Positions 15,555 through 22,205 of a DNA stretch of 22,205 nt are shown here, one piece after another. How positions within the stretch are numbered: the first letter of the stretch is position 1; every line of letters begins with the position of its first letter. The stretch spans positions 1-22,205 of the forward strand of contig JAITBO010000051.1 of assembly GCA_031283505.1 (NCBI GenBank). The letters run 5' to 3'. The position numbers and the translations under genes were made by a program. The notes beneath the pieces are model-generated. The model was not told where the DNA came from. It saw only the letters and a program-made list of their open reading frames with translations, and did not search any database. The DNA comes from Treponema sp. Lineage in GTDB: Bacteria > Spirochaetota > Spirochaetia > Treponematales > Breznakiellaceae.

Positions 15555-18182
15555 ATGAACAACGAATACTTTTTTACAAATAACGACTCAATCATTCCAC
15601 AGGATGAACTCTACCTGGAACGCCGGGAGCTTAACAGCCGTCTGGCCCGAATCATAGAAAGCCCGGTCATCACCGTGACCGCCGGTGAGGGGTACGGCAA
15701 AACTCATTCTATTTATTCCTTTCTGCGTACCTGCAAGGCGGTTACGCTTTGGATGCAGGTCTCTGAACGAGATAATATGGCGCAACGGTTCTGGGAAAAC
15801 TATTCCAGCGCCATAGGTTTTTATAACCGGCAGGTTGGGAATTTCCTGACCGGCTTGGGTTTTCCTGAAACCACCCCTGATTTTGACCGGTATATATCCA
15901 TGATGCAACACCAGGCTATCCCCGGAAGGCGGTACATACAGGTATTTGATGACTTCCACCTTATCAGTCAGCCGCCGGTTCTGCGCTTTCTGGACCGGTA
16001 TTTCTCGGCGCCTTTGGCAAACATCACCATCATCCTGATCTCCCGAAAGGAACCGGCCATCAATTCCGTATCCCTCTTGTCCAAGGGGAATCTGAGCCCA
16101 ATTACGGTGGACGATCTGCGGTTTACTAAACAGGAGATAGAAGCCTACTTTACCCTGCAAAACATCAGCCTTTCTCCGGAGGATTTGACTCAAATTTACC
16201 ACGATTCCGAAGGCTGGGCGCTGGCAATCAGCGTGGCTGCCCGGGAGATGAAACGCCGGAAGCCGGGAAAAACCGGATACGCCAGGAGGCTCCTGGAAAT
16301 GGATGCTTTCAGAATTATGGAAAGTGAAACATTGGCGTCCGTGAGCGCCGGGCTTAGGAAATTTCTCATAAAACTGTCCCTGATTGAACATTGGCCTTTG
16401 GAACTTCTGGAAAATCTGGTTTCGGACCGAACGATTATTGAAGAAATGGAAACTTTCAGTTCCCTGATCTGTTACGATACGTACCTCCACGGATACCGGA
16501 TACATCGCCTTTTCCGTGATTTTTTAAAGGAAAAACAGGACGAACTCACCAGAGAGGAGATACGGGAGGTCTACCAGAAGGCCGCCGTATGGTGTCTCAA
16601 AAACAACCTGCGTATGGACGCCGCCATTGACTACGAACGGGCCCGGAATTACCGGGGGCTGATCAATCTTATCAATTCATTCCCCCGTATCCTGCCCAAC
16701 GGAGTGGCGGCTTTTTTTCTGAAAATTTTTGACCGCCTCATGGCTCAGGACCCGGTGGAACTCCCCGCCGATGGGGACGATGACTATGAGGATTTCGCCT
16801 TTCTGCGGTACGCCATCAGGCCGCGGTTGCTCCTGGGACAAGGGCGGCTTAAAGAATCGACTGAAGAAAACCGCCGGGCTATCGCACTGTTTGAGGCGGA
16901 ACCTCCAAGTCCCCTAAGTTCCCGGATCTTGGCCTTTTGTTACAACAGCCTGGGGGCTTTGAAGATCCTCGACAGCCGGTATACCTGGGATATGAATATC
17001 GCCCCTCTTTTTGAACAGGCCAACAAGTATTATATGCGGCATCCCGAACCCTTGTCGGGGCCGATAACCCAGTGTTGTATAGGCCCTTACATCAACCATG
17101 CAGGGTATCCGGCGGCACCGGGGGCGATTGAAAAGGCAATCCAGGAATTCAGCCTGGCGCTGGGTCCGGCATCCAATTCCTTTAACGGCTACCTCTATGG
17201 AGCGGACACCATGAGTTGGGTGGAGTATTACTATTTTTGCGCGGATTTGGCCAACGCCGAAAATTTCGCCCGCCAGGCCATCTTCAAGTGCCGGGAAAAA
17301 AATCAGTTCGAGCTCGAAAACCGGGGGCTTTATTACCTTTTGCGGATAAACCTCAACGCCGGGAATCCCGCAGGCATTGAAGAAACGCTCAAACAATTGA
17401 AAGCCCAGCTTGACAATACGGAATTTTTTAACCGGTATATTCTGTACGATATAATTACCGGCTGGTTTTACGCCCAGATAGGGCAGCCCGGAGAAGCGGC
17501 TTCCTGGCTGAAAAGCGAGTTTGAGGAAAGCGAACTCAACCCCATGTTCCATGGGTTTGAAACCCTGGTAAAGGCAAAATGCTTTTTCGCGGAAAAGCGG
17601 TACGAAGCGGTGCTTAACATTCTGAACCTGCCGGGAGGCGTGTCCGGCCTGGGGGAATTCATCCTGGGACGCCTGGAAATGAGGGCGCTGCAAGCGGTGA
17701 CTTTCTATAATATGGGGGAAAAGGAACGGGCTTTTAAGGCCCTGGAGGACGCCTGGGATATGGCGGCCCCCAATCATCTGGATATGCCCTTTATTGAACT
17801 GGGGGAGGATATACGGGCCCTGGCCGGGACCTGGCTGGCCGAAAGAAACGGGCCCATTCCCCATCTCTGGCTGGAAACCATCAAAAGCAAGGCCTCGGTC
17901 TACGCCAAGAAGCTCTCCCTGGCGGCGGAACAGTACCTGGTCCGGCAGAAACCGGCAGTAACCCTGTCCTTCCGGGAAATGGAGGTCCTAACCGGCCTTT
18001 CCCAGGGCCTGACCAGAGAAAAAATTGCCTGTGACGCCGCCTTGTCCCTCAATACGGTCAAAAACGTCATCTCCGATATATACGTCAAACTGGGCGCATT
18101 GAACCGGGCCGACGCCATACGGATCGCCACCGGCACGGGTCTGCTCAGAACCCCGGAAGAACATTCAAAAAATGAATACTGA
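15555..18182 (+). CDS. MalT-like LuxR-family transcriptional regulator with STAND ATPase domain (copy 2)
   Basis: An 875-residue paralogue of the gene 13 nt upstream, probably in the same transcript; the ribosome binding site is weak (AAAGAGA). The two proteins align along their whole length. Shared landmarks are LYLER near residue 19, Walker A AGEGYGKT (43-50), FDDFHLI (131-137), the segment GWFYxQIGQP in the helical region, and the LuxR helix-turn-helix (804-863, LSFREMEVLTGLSQGL, then GALNRADAIRIATG). A 12-residue C-terminal extension follows the HTH. Divergence is greatest in the helical middle, suggesting a shared DNA-binding mode but different inputs, or heteromer formation. The stop codon overlaps the first bases of the ~58-bp palindromic element, which is followed by a run of A7T7 and probably ends the transcript. 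Confidence 0.88.
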   Translation: MNNEYFFTNNDSIIPQDELYLERRELNSRLARIIESPVITVTAGEGYGKTHSIYSFLRTCKAVTLWMQVSERDNMAQRFWENYSSAIGFYNRQVGNFLTGLGFPETTPDFDRYISMMQHQAIPGRRYIQVFDDFHLISQPPVLRFLDRYFSAPLANITIILISRKEPAINSVSLLSKGNLSPITVDDLRFTKQEIEAYFTLQNISLSPEDLTQIYHDSEGWALAISVAAREMKRRKPGKTGYARRLLEMDAFRIMESETLASVSAGLRKFLIKLSLIEHWPLELLENLVSDRTIIEEMETFSSLICYDTYLHGYRIHRLFRDFLKEKQDELTREEIREVYQKAAVWCLKNNLRMDAAIDYERARNYRGLINLINSFPRILPNGVAAFFLKIFDRLMAQDPVELPADGDDDYEDFAFLRYAIRPRLLLGQGRLKESTEENRRAIALFEAEPPSPLSSRILAFCYNSLGALKILDSRYTWDMNIAPLFEQANKYYMRHPEPLSGPITQCCIGPYINHAGYPAAPGAIEKAIQEFSLALGPASNSFNGYLYGADTMSWVEYYYFCADLANAENFARQAIFKCREKNQFELENRGLYYLLRINLNAGNPAGIEETLKQLKAQLDNTEFFNRYILYDIITGWFYAQIGQPGEAASWLKSEFEESELNPMFHGFETLVKAKCFFAEKRYEAVLNILNLPGGVSGLGEFILGRLEMRALQAVTFYNMGEKERAFKALEDAWDMAAPNHLDMPFIELGEDIRALAGTWLAERNGPIPHLWLETIKSKASVYAKKLSLAAEQYLVRQKPAVTLSFREMEVLTGLSQGLTREKIACDAALSLNTVKNVISDIYVKLGALNRADAIRIATGTGLLRTPEEHSKNEY

Positions 18183-18238
18183 GCCTGTCCCCAAACTAAT
18201 TGACTGTGCGTTAATGCGCCGTTTTTGGGAAAGCCTCT
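18181..18238 (+). repeat. ~58-bp palindromic intergenic element, copy A
   Basis: Starts inside the stop codon of the second LuxR gene. The first 30 bases match the reverse complement of the copy at 21863-21921 at 28 positions (core CTAATTGACTGTGCG). The outer arms (GAGCCTGTCCCCAAAC and GTTTTTGGGAAAGCCTC) pair imperfectly and the inner GTGCG arm pairs poorly, so this copy is more decayed. It probably serves as a terminator or REP/MITE-like sequence. Confidence 0.7.
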
Positions 18239-18249
18239 ATTTTCATTAG

Positions 18250-18263
18250 AAAAAAATTTTTTT
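18250..18263. terminator. A7T7 tract after the LuxR operon
   Basis: Seven A followed by seven T lie 12 bp after the palindromic element. Together with that element's stem this could act as an intrinsic terminator for the LuxR pair. It could equally be a bent or UP-like element for the downstream regulator gene. Confidence 0.4.
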
Positions 18264-18285
18264 AGCCGTTAGGGTGTATTACGTT

Positions 18286-18325
18286 CATAAGGACTTCATA
18301 GAATGATAGTCAGGAGGTCCTTATG
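18286..18325 (+). promoter_or_regulatory. RNA hairpin enclosing ribosome binding site and start codon of the first PocR gene
   Basis: CATAAGGAC (18286-18294) and GTCCTTATG (18317-18325) are perfect 9-bp complements around a 22-nt loop. The AUG forms the last three bases of the stem, and the AGGAGG Shine-Dalgarno sits at the loop/stem junction. When folded, the start codon would be blocked, so this is a candidate translational switch, possibly a thermosensor, ligand-responsive site or protein-binding site. Confidence 0.55.
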
Positions 18326-19756
18326 CAAGGGAACCAAGCTGCCCCAAATCTAAATTCAGCGCCTCGGACCAAAGGAAAAAGTTCTTCGGCTTCCATAATC
18401 GGCAGGCGGGAGATTGAACCTTTGCTGCTCAAAGCGGAAGAGGTACTCAAGTCCTATGAAAAGGCAACCAATACCGTAGTTTCGGTATTGGATCAAACCG
18501 GCCATTCGGTGGGAAAAACCAGCTATGACAGCATATTGCCGCTTTGTACCATTTGTAAGCAGTACCGTTCCAACCCGGACCAGCCTTTACAGGACGGAGA
18601 ATATCCCTGTACCCGGATGCATATCAACGGAATCGGAAAAGCCCAACAAGCGGGAGGCGCTTATATCTATATGTGCGACTTGGGCTTTATGTTCTGGACC
18701 AGTCCCCTCTTTTCCAACGGACGTTCCATGGGCGCTCTGGTGGCCGGGGGTATTCTGGGGGTGGAAAAAGAAAAGGCCGTTGAAAACATCTGTACAATGG
18801 CGGGGGATAAGATTTCAAAAGAAGAAGCCGGACAATTCCTTGCCGATGTCCAGGAACAGTCCCCTGATGAGATAAAAGCCCTAGCCCAGATATTGCTGCT
18901 CTGTGCGGAACAGGTATCCCGGGGAAGTGAGGATTACCAGGAAACGGTAGTCCGCCGGGCCGAACAGGAATCGTATCTTTCAAACCAGATTCACCTTCTA
19001 AAAAACAAATATGCCCATTTAAACGGGACTCCGGGATATCCTCTGGACAAAGAACGGATGCTTTTTGCGGCTCTGCGCAGGGGAGACAACGATACAGGTG
19101 GAAAGATACTGAATGAGCTTCTGGAGATACTCCATGTTTCCAATCCCGGCAACTTCCAATTTATACAGCTTAGGGCGATAGAACTGGTCGTACTCCTCTC
19201 CAGAGCTGCGGTAACGCCGGATCATTCCGAAGATGAAGCCATCCTGGAAATCAACAGCCGCTGCATCAAGCGCATACAGGAAGCCTGGAACACGGAAGAA
19301 TTGACGGCCATCCTTCACCTTATCGTGGATCGGATGTCGGCGCAGATATTCTCTTTCCAGGGAATCCGTCATGCTTCGGCGCTCCGCAGGGCGGAACGGT
19401 TTATATGGGAGAATTACACCCGGAAGATCAGCCTGAAAGAAATCGCCGATGCTTCCGGCCTTTCCGCACCGTACTTCTCCAGCATCTTCAAAGAGGAGAT
19501 GGGAGAAAATCTGTCGAACTACCTGAACCGGCTCCGGGTGGAGAAAGCCGCCGCCCTGCTTATTGAATCGGATTTAGGCCTGATTGATATTGCCGGTTCC
19601 TGCGGCTTTGAAGATCAAAGCTGGTTTTCCAAAATTTTCAAAAGTTATACCGGGGTCAGCCCCGGGAAATTTAGGGATCAGGGAGAAGGACACGTTATGT
19701 TTTCTCTGAACAGCGGAATTGAAGACGAAACGGAAAGAGATAAAGAAACAGGATAA
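18323..19756 (+). CDS. AraC-family regulator with PocR-type sensory domain (copy 1)
   Basis: A one-component transcription regulator. Residues ~31-200 resemble the PocR ligand-binding domain, a PAS-like fold: VVSVLDQTG (52-60), then a Cys array C75-x2-C78, C96 and C118, then GFMFWTSPLF and GALVAGGILG. Residues ~238-340 form the helical segment common in PocR regulators (KERMLFAALRRGD, then RAIELVVLLSRAAV). The AraC DNA-binding domain is at ~355-452, with helix-turn-helices LKEIADASGLSAPYFSSIF and IAGSCGFEDQSWFSKIF, ending in TGVSPGKFR. The start is ATG 18323, with AGGAGGT just upstream, inside a predicted hairpin. It is followed after 5 nt by its paralogue and then by a corrinoid-protein homologue, so a cobamide- or methyl-group-related signal is plausible but unproven. 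Confidence 0.88.
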   Translation: MQGNQAAPNLNSAPRTKGKSSSASIIGRREIEPLLLKAEEVLKSYEKATNTVVSVLDQTGHSVGKTSYDSILPLCTICKQYRSNPDQPLQDGEYPCTRMHINGIGKAQQAGGAYIYMCDLGFMFWTSPLFSNGRSMGALVAGGILGVEKEKAVENICTMAGDKISKEEAGQFLADVQEQSPDEIKALAQILLLCAEQVSRGSEDYQETVVRRAEQESYLSNQIHLLKNKYAHLNGTPGYPLDKERMLFAALRRGDNDTGGKILNELLEILHVSNPGNFQFIQLRAIELVVLLSRAAVTPDHSEDEAILEINSRCIKRIQEAWNTEELTAILHLIVDRMSAQIFSFQGIRHASALRRAERFIWENYTRKISLKEIADASGLSAPYFSSIFKEEMGENLSNYLNRLRVEKAAALLIESDLGLIDIAGSCGFEDQSWFSKIFKSYTGVSPGKFRDQGEGHVMFSLNSGIEDETERDKETG

Positions 19757-19761
19757 CAAAA

Positions 19762-21177
19762 ATGCCCAGTAATGCAGATACCCCAAACATCCTTACTCCA
19801 GCAGCCGCCTCCAGAGCGGCAAAAAAAACCAAACCGCTCCTGCTTAAAGCATGGAAGGTTGCCTGTACCTATGCCAAGGCAACAGGAACGATGATCACCG
19901 TAGTGGATGAAAACTACCTTAACATCACGGAGGTTCTTCCGTTCAACGAAAAGACTATCTGCCTTTACTGCATGAAGTATCAGTCGCCTTCCGTCATCAA
20001 TACCGAAGAACTGCGGGATTTAACCGCTTCTCCGTGTAACATGATGCACCTTAATGCCATAAAAAAGGCCCATCACTTCGGCGGCTCCTATATTTATATG
20101 TGCGATCTGGGCTTTATGTTCTGGACCAGCCCCATCTTCTCCAACGGCCATTTCGCCGGCGCCCTAATCGCTTCCGGTTTTCTGGGAATAGACAGCGAAG
20201 AGACCACCGAAGTCATGTATGCCATGGGGAACGGCGCGGTTTCCGAAGAAGAACTCAGAAAACGCCTTGCCGCGTTCCCCAGGGGAGAGTCAGAGAAAAT
20301 AAAGGCCCTGGCGGAATTACTGCAAATATGCGCGGAATCGCTGTCTGTTGGAAACGAAGATTTCCATGAGATTTTAAAGCGGCGGACCCAGCAACAGTCC
20401 ATTATCTCCGAGCAAATATCCCTTCTCAAGAATCAGTATCCTGACGGCAACCCGGCGCCGGGTTACCCCCTGGAAAAAGAGCGGATGCTCCTGGCCGCCC
20501 TCCACCGGGGAGATCATGAAACCGGCAAAAAAATTCTAAACGAACTCTTGAGTATACTGTTTTTTTCAAACCCGGACCACTTCAACTATGTCAGGTTCAG
20601 GGCGATAGAACTGGTAGTGCTTCTGTCCAGAACGGTTGTATCTCCGGGAAACACCGAAAGCAGTCTCCTGGAAACCAACAACCGCTATCTTCAACGTATT
20701 CAGGAAGTACAGAATATTGAAGAACTGACCGATGTACTCCACATGATTGTCGAAAACATGGCGGAACAGATATTCTCCTTCCGGGGAATCCGCCACGCCG
20801 CCGCACTGCGGAAAGCGGAACGATTTATCTACGAAAATTACGGACGAAAGATAAGCCTCAAAGAAATCGCCTCGGCATCAGGGCTTTCCGCCCCCTACTT
20901 CAGTACAATTTTTAAAAACGAAATGGGTGAAAATCTGTCAAGTTACCTCAACCGACTGCGGGTGGAAAAAGCGTGCCGCTTGCTGACAGAGGGCGCCATG
21001 AGTTTAAGTGAAATTGCGGGGGCCTGCGGATTTGAAGACCAGAGTTGGTTTTCAAAAATCTTTAAAAATTTTACCGGGATCAGCCCGGGAAAATACCGCA
21101 TACAGGGCGGCGGCAGGGTTTCCGAGCTTTCCGAGAACAACTTTTCGGAAAACTATCGCAGTTTTATTGAACAATAA
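19762..21177 (+). CDS. AraC-family regulator with PocR-type sensory domain (copy 2)
   Basis: A 471-residue paralogue of the preceding gene with the same architecture: PocR-like domain (~23-195), helical connector (~235-335) and AraC domain (~345-447, LKEIASASGLSAPYFSTIF and IAGACGFEDQSWFSKIF). The four sensory cysteines are conserved (C67-x2-C70, C92, C114), with the last two again 22 residues apart. Differences concentrate in the first ~110 residues and in 140-235, while the AraC helices are nearly identical, so both probably read similar DNA sites and may respond to different signals or form heterodimers. The gap to the upstream stop is 5 nt and an AGGA lies 8 nt before the ATG. The corrinoid-like gene follows 20 nt downstream. 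Confidence 0.88.
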   Translation: MPSNADTPNILTPAAASRAAKKTKPLLLKAWKVACTYAKATGTMITVVDENYLNITEVLPFNEKTICLYCMKYQSPSVINTEELRDLTASPCNMMHLNAIKKAHHFGGSYIYMCDLGFMFWTSPIFSNGHFAGALIASGFLGIDSEETTEVMYAMGNGAVSEEELRKRLAAFPRGESEKIKALAELLQICAESLSVGNEDFHEILKRRTQQQSIISEQISLLKNQYPDGNPAPGYPLEKERMLLAALHRGDHETGKKILNELLSILFFSNPDHFNYVRFRAIELVVLLSRTVVSPGNTESSLLETNNRYLQRIQEVQNIEELTDVLHMIVENMAEQIFSFRGIRHAAALRKAERFIYENYGRKISLKEIASASGLSAPYFSTIFKNEMGENLSSYLNRLRVEKACRLLTEGAMSLSEIAGACGFEDQSWFSKIFKNFTGISPGKYRIQGGGRVSELSENNFSENYRSFIEQ

Positions 21178-21184
21178 TTTTAAG

Positions 21185-21190
21185 AAGGAG
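21185..21190 (+). promoter_or_regulatory. Strong ribosome binding site of the corrinoid-like gene
   Basis: AAGGAG lies 7 nt before ATG 21198. It is much stronger than those of the LuxR genes and of the second PocR gene, so the small protein may be made in excess over the regulators. Confidence 0.7.
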
Positions 21191-21197
21191 CATAAAA

Positions 21198-21848
21198 ATG
21201 GTTAATCTGGACGACATATCAAACAATCTTCAATCAGGCAAGGCCAGAGAAACTTCGGCATTGATAACCAAAGCAATCGCGGAAAATTTCACGATAGATA
21301 CTATCGTAAAACAGGGACTCATTGCCGGCATACAGGCGGCGGAAGCCCGCTACGGACGGAACGAAGTTTTGGTCCCGGAAATCCGTATGGCCCGGAGGGC
21401 TATGGAATGGGGAATCAGGCAGATAAAACAGGCTATTGCCGCCGCCGGAAGGACTGCCCTGGGAACGGTAGTAATAGGGAGCGTCGAAGGCGACATTGAA
21501 GACCAGGATAAGAACATCATTGCCGTCATGATGGAAAGCCGCAACCTTAGGGTCGTAGACCTGGGAACCAGCGTAAGCCCCGCCCGGTTTGTGGAAGTTG
21601 CGGAAGAAGAACAAGCCCATATCATAGTGTGTTTGGCATCTTTGGTCACCACCATGGCCCAGATGAAAATAGTGGTTCAGGAAGCGTTGTCCGCCGGTAT
21701 CCGTAAAAGGGTAAAAATAATCCTTACCGGCGCTCCGGTAACGGAGCGTTACTGCCGAATCATCGGAGCGGATATGTATGCCCATGACATCGTTATTGCC
21801 GCCGACCTGGCGGAAGCTTACTGCGAATCAATTAGGAACTGTACATAA
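21198..21848 (+). CDS. Corrinoid-protein homologue with altered B12-binding motif
   Basis: A 216-residue cytoplasmic protein with the two-domain layout of methyltransferase corrinoid proteins (MtaC/MtbC/MttC type). Residues 1-85 are the helical cap (LVPEIRMARRAMEWGI) and 88-210 the Rossmann-like B12 domain (GTVVIGSVEGDI, VVDLGTSV, GAPVTERYCRIIGAD). In family members that bind B12 base-off/His-on, the motif is DxHxxG...SxL...GG. Here it reads D99-I-E101-D-Q-D104: the cobalt-ligating His is Glu and the following Gly is Asp. The Ser of SxL aligns with Ala147, and the first Gly of the GG pair is Thr177. Normal His-on cobalamin binding is therefore unlikely. No methyltransferase gene is adjacent; the neighbours are two PocR-AraC regulators. 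It may be a sensor or partner protein rather than a methyl carrier. Frame and length are intact, so it is not an obvious pseudogene. Confidence 0.88.
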   Translation: MVNLDDISNNLQSGKARETSALITKAIAENFTIDTIVKQGLIAGIQAAEARYGRNEVLVPEIRMARRAMEWGIRQIKQAIAAAGRTALGTVVIGSVEGDIEDQDKNIIAVMMESRNLRVVDLGTSVSPARFVEVAEEEQAHIIVCLASLVTTMAQMKIVVQEALSAGIRKRVKIILTGAPVTERYCRIIGADMYAHDIVIAADLAEAYCESIRNCT

Positions 21849-21862
21849 ATAAAATGCACAGT

Positions 21863-21921
21863 GAGGCTGTTCCAAAACAGTGTGCGTTTAGCGCACAGTC
21901 AATTAGTTTTGGAACAGGCTC
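21863..21921 (-). repeat. ~59-bp palindromic intergenic element, copy B, likely terminator
   Basis: Opposite orientation to copy A (18181-18238). It folds well: outer arms GAGGCTGTTCCAAAAC and GTTTTGGAACAGGCTC pair over 16 bp with one mismatch, and the inner arm TGTGCG pairs with CGCACA around TTTAG. A T-rich stretch (ATTTTATT) follows. It starts 14 nt after the corrinoid-like gene and probably ends that transcript. The two copies bracket the PocR/corrinoid-like genes. Confidence 0.75.
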
Positions 21922-21932
21922 AGTATTTTATT

Positions 21933-21949
21933 AAAGGGCGTAGCCCTTT
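21933..21949. repeat. Hairpin, 7-bp stem
   Basis: AAAGGGC and GCCCTTT pair around the loop GTA. A TTTT run at the 3' side makes a weak secondary terminator possible. Confidence 0.45.
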
Positions 21950-21951
21950 TG

Positions 21952-21976
21952 GGGTTTAATACCCCGCCGCTCTGCG
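21952..21976 (+). repeat. 25-bp repeat, copy 2
   Basis: Matches the reverse complement of 1937-1961 at 24 of 25 bases. The copy overlaps the left arm of the GC hairpin at 21962-21982, unlike copy 1, which lacks the pairing right arm. Confidence 0.7.
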
Positions 21977-21982
21977 GCGGGG
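21962..21982. repeat. GC hairpin, perfect 9-bp stem
   Basis: CCCCGCCGC and GCGGCGGGG pair around the loop TCT. No T-run follows directly (AGGTTCATTTT). It is very stable and probably belongs to the end of a mobile or repetitive element. Confidence 0.6.
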
Positions 21983-22009
21983 AGGTTCATTTTAATGAAA
22001 CTTAAAAAT

Positions 22010-22028
22010 CCACCGCCTATGGCGGTGG
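22010..22028. repeat. GC hairpin, perfect 8-bp stem
   Basis: CCACCGCC and GGCGGTGG pair around the loop TAT, 27 bp after the previous hairpin. Such a pair of hairpins resembles subterminal palindromes of IS200/IS605-type elements. Confidence 0.5.
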
Positions 22029-22175
22029 TCATGTACTGACGGCTATGCCATTAGAAAAGCAAGAAGGTTGAGCAATAAGGATATTAATAAATAATTTCAT
22101 GCAGAAGCGTAGCAGAAACCAATTTCAGCATGAAGTATAAGCTGAGTGGAGATCAGTAAAAGCAGGAAGGTATTT

Positions 22176-22196
22176 TAGGCCCCTTATAGGGGCCTA
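22176..22196. repeat. Hairpin, perfect 9-bp stem
   Basis: TAGGCCCCT and AGGGGCCTA pair around the loop TAT, close to the window edge. What it belongs to lies outside the window. Confidence 0.5.
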
Positions 22197-22205
22197 TCCA
22201 TTCAA

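Larger units (their letters stand above)
21849..22205. other. Right-end intergenic stretch with repeat element and hairpin cluster
   Basis: No gene of supportable length was found in the last 357 bp. The stretch contains copy B of the palindromic element, then four short hairpins within 265 bp (21933-21949, 21962-21982, 22010-22028, 22176-22196). The 22030-22170 part is AT-rich and without recognisable motif. The arrangement recalls the structured ends of IS200/IS605-type elements, but no transposase or TnpB gene is visible. Confidence 0.5.

Noticed and set aside
21198..21848. Calling this gene a working methanol/methylamine corrinoid protein (mtaC or mtbC)
   Set aside because: The cofactor-ligating residues are replaced and there is no methyltransferase gene nearby, so a substrate-specific name would be unsupported.
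1..22205. CRISPR array, tRNA or rRNA genes, prophage
   Set aside because: I found no regularly spaced direct repeats, no cloverleaf or rRNA signature, and no phage structural or integrase genes.

Overview
The window looks like a spirochaete chromosome, most likely a Treponema of the termite-gut type. This is inferred from the gene set: an RF1-PrmC-RSH operon beside a lipoprotein with a loose lipobox, a DEAD-box helicase with an Arg/Gly-rich tail, very large MalT-like LuxR regulators in tandem, PocR-AraC regulators, and decayed insertion sequences. Genes are GC-rich, while the mobile-element remnants and some intergenic stretches are AT-rich. No rRNA, tRNA or CRISPR array was recognised.

Layout. 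Bases 1-2624 are a graveyard: a triply frameshifted IS30-family transposase, an unknown frameshifted minus-strand gene, a frameshifted Y1/REP-associated-transposase-like gene that has also lost its catalytic residues, and about 800 bp with repeats but no convincing gene. Bases 2625-6089 hold a two-gene operon on the plus strand: a DEAD-box RNA helicase and a YbiT-type ABC-F ATPase. Facing it on the minus strand (8066-6103) is a translationally coupled envelope pair, a single-pass membrane protein followed by a proline-rich TPR lipoprotein. Divergent from that pair is prfA-prmC-relA (8290-12575), expressed from a near-consensus sigma70 promoter. PrmC methylates the GGQ glutamine of the release factor encoded just upstream. 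The RSH protein keeps its ppGpp synthetase, TGS, Cys-rich and ACT parts but has lost most of its HD hydrolase residues.

Bases 12813-18182 carry two tandem paralogous LuxR-family STAND ATPase regulators of about 870 residues, behind a consensus TTGACA promoter flanked by an inverted repeat. Bases 18183-21923 hold the most interesting unit: two tandem PocR-AraC regulators followed by a small corrinoid-protein homologue in which the cobalt-ligating His and other B12-contact residues are replaced. The unit is bracketed by two copies, in opposite orientation, of a ~58-bp palindromic element. The first regulator's start codon lies in a 9-bp RNA stem whose loop carries the ribosome binding site. My main proposal, an inference, is that this is a self-contained sensory/regulatory cassette derived from corrinoid methyltransferase systems.

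The window ends (21924-22205) in a cluster of four GC-rich hairpins. One of them contains a 25-bp sequence also present, inverted, at 1937-1961.
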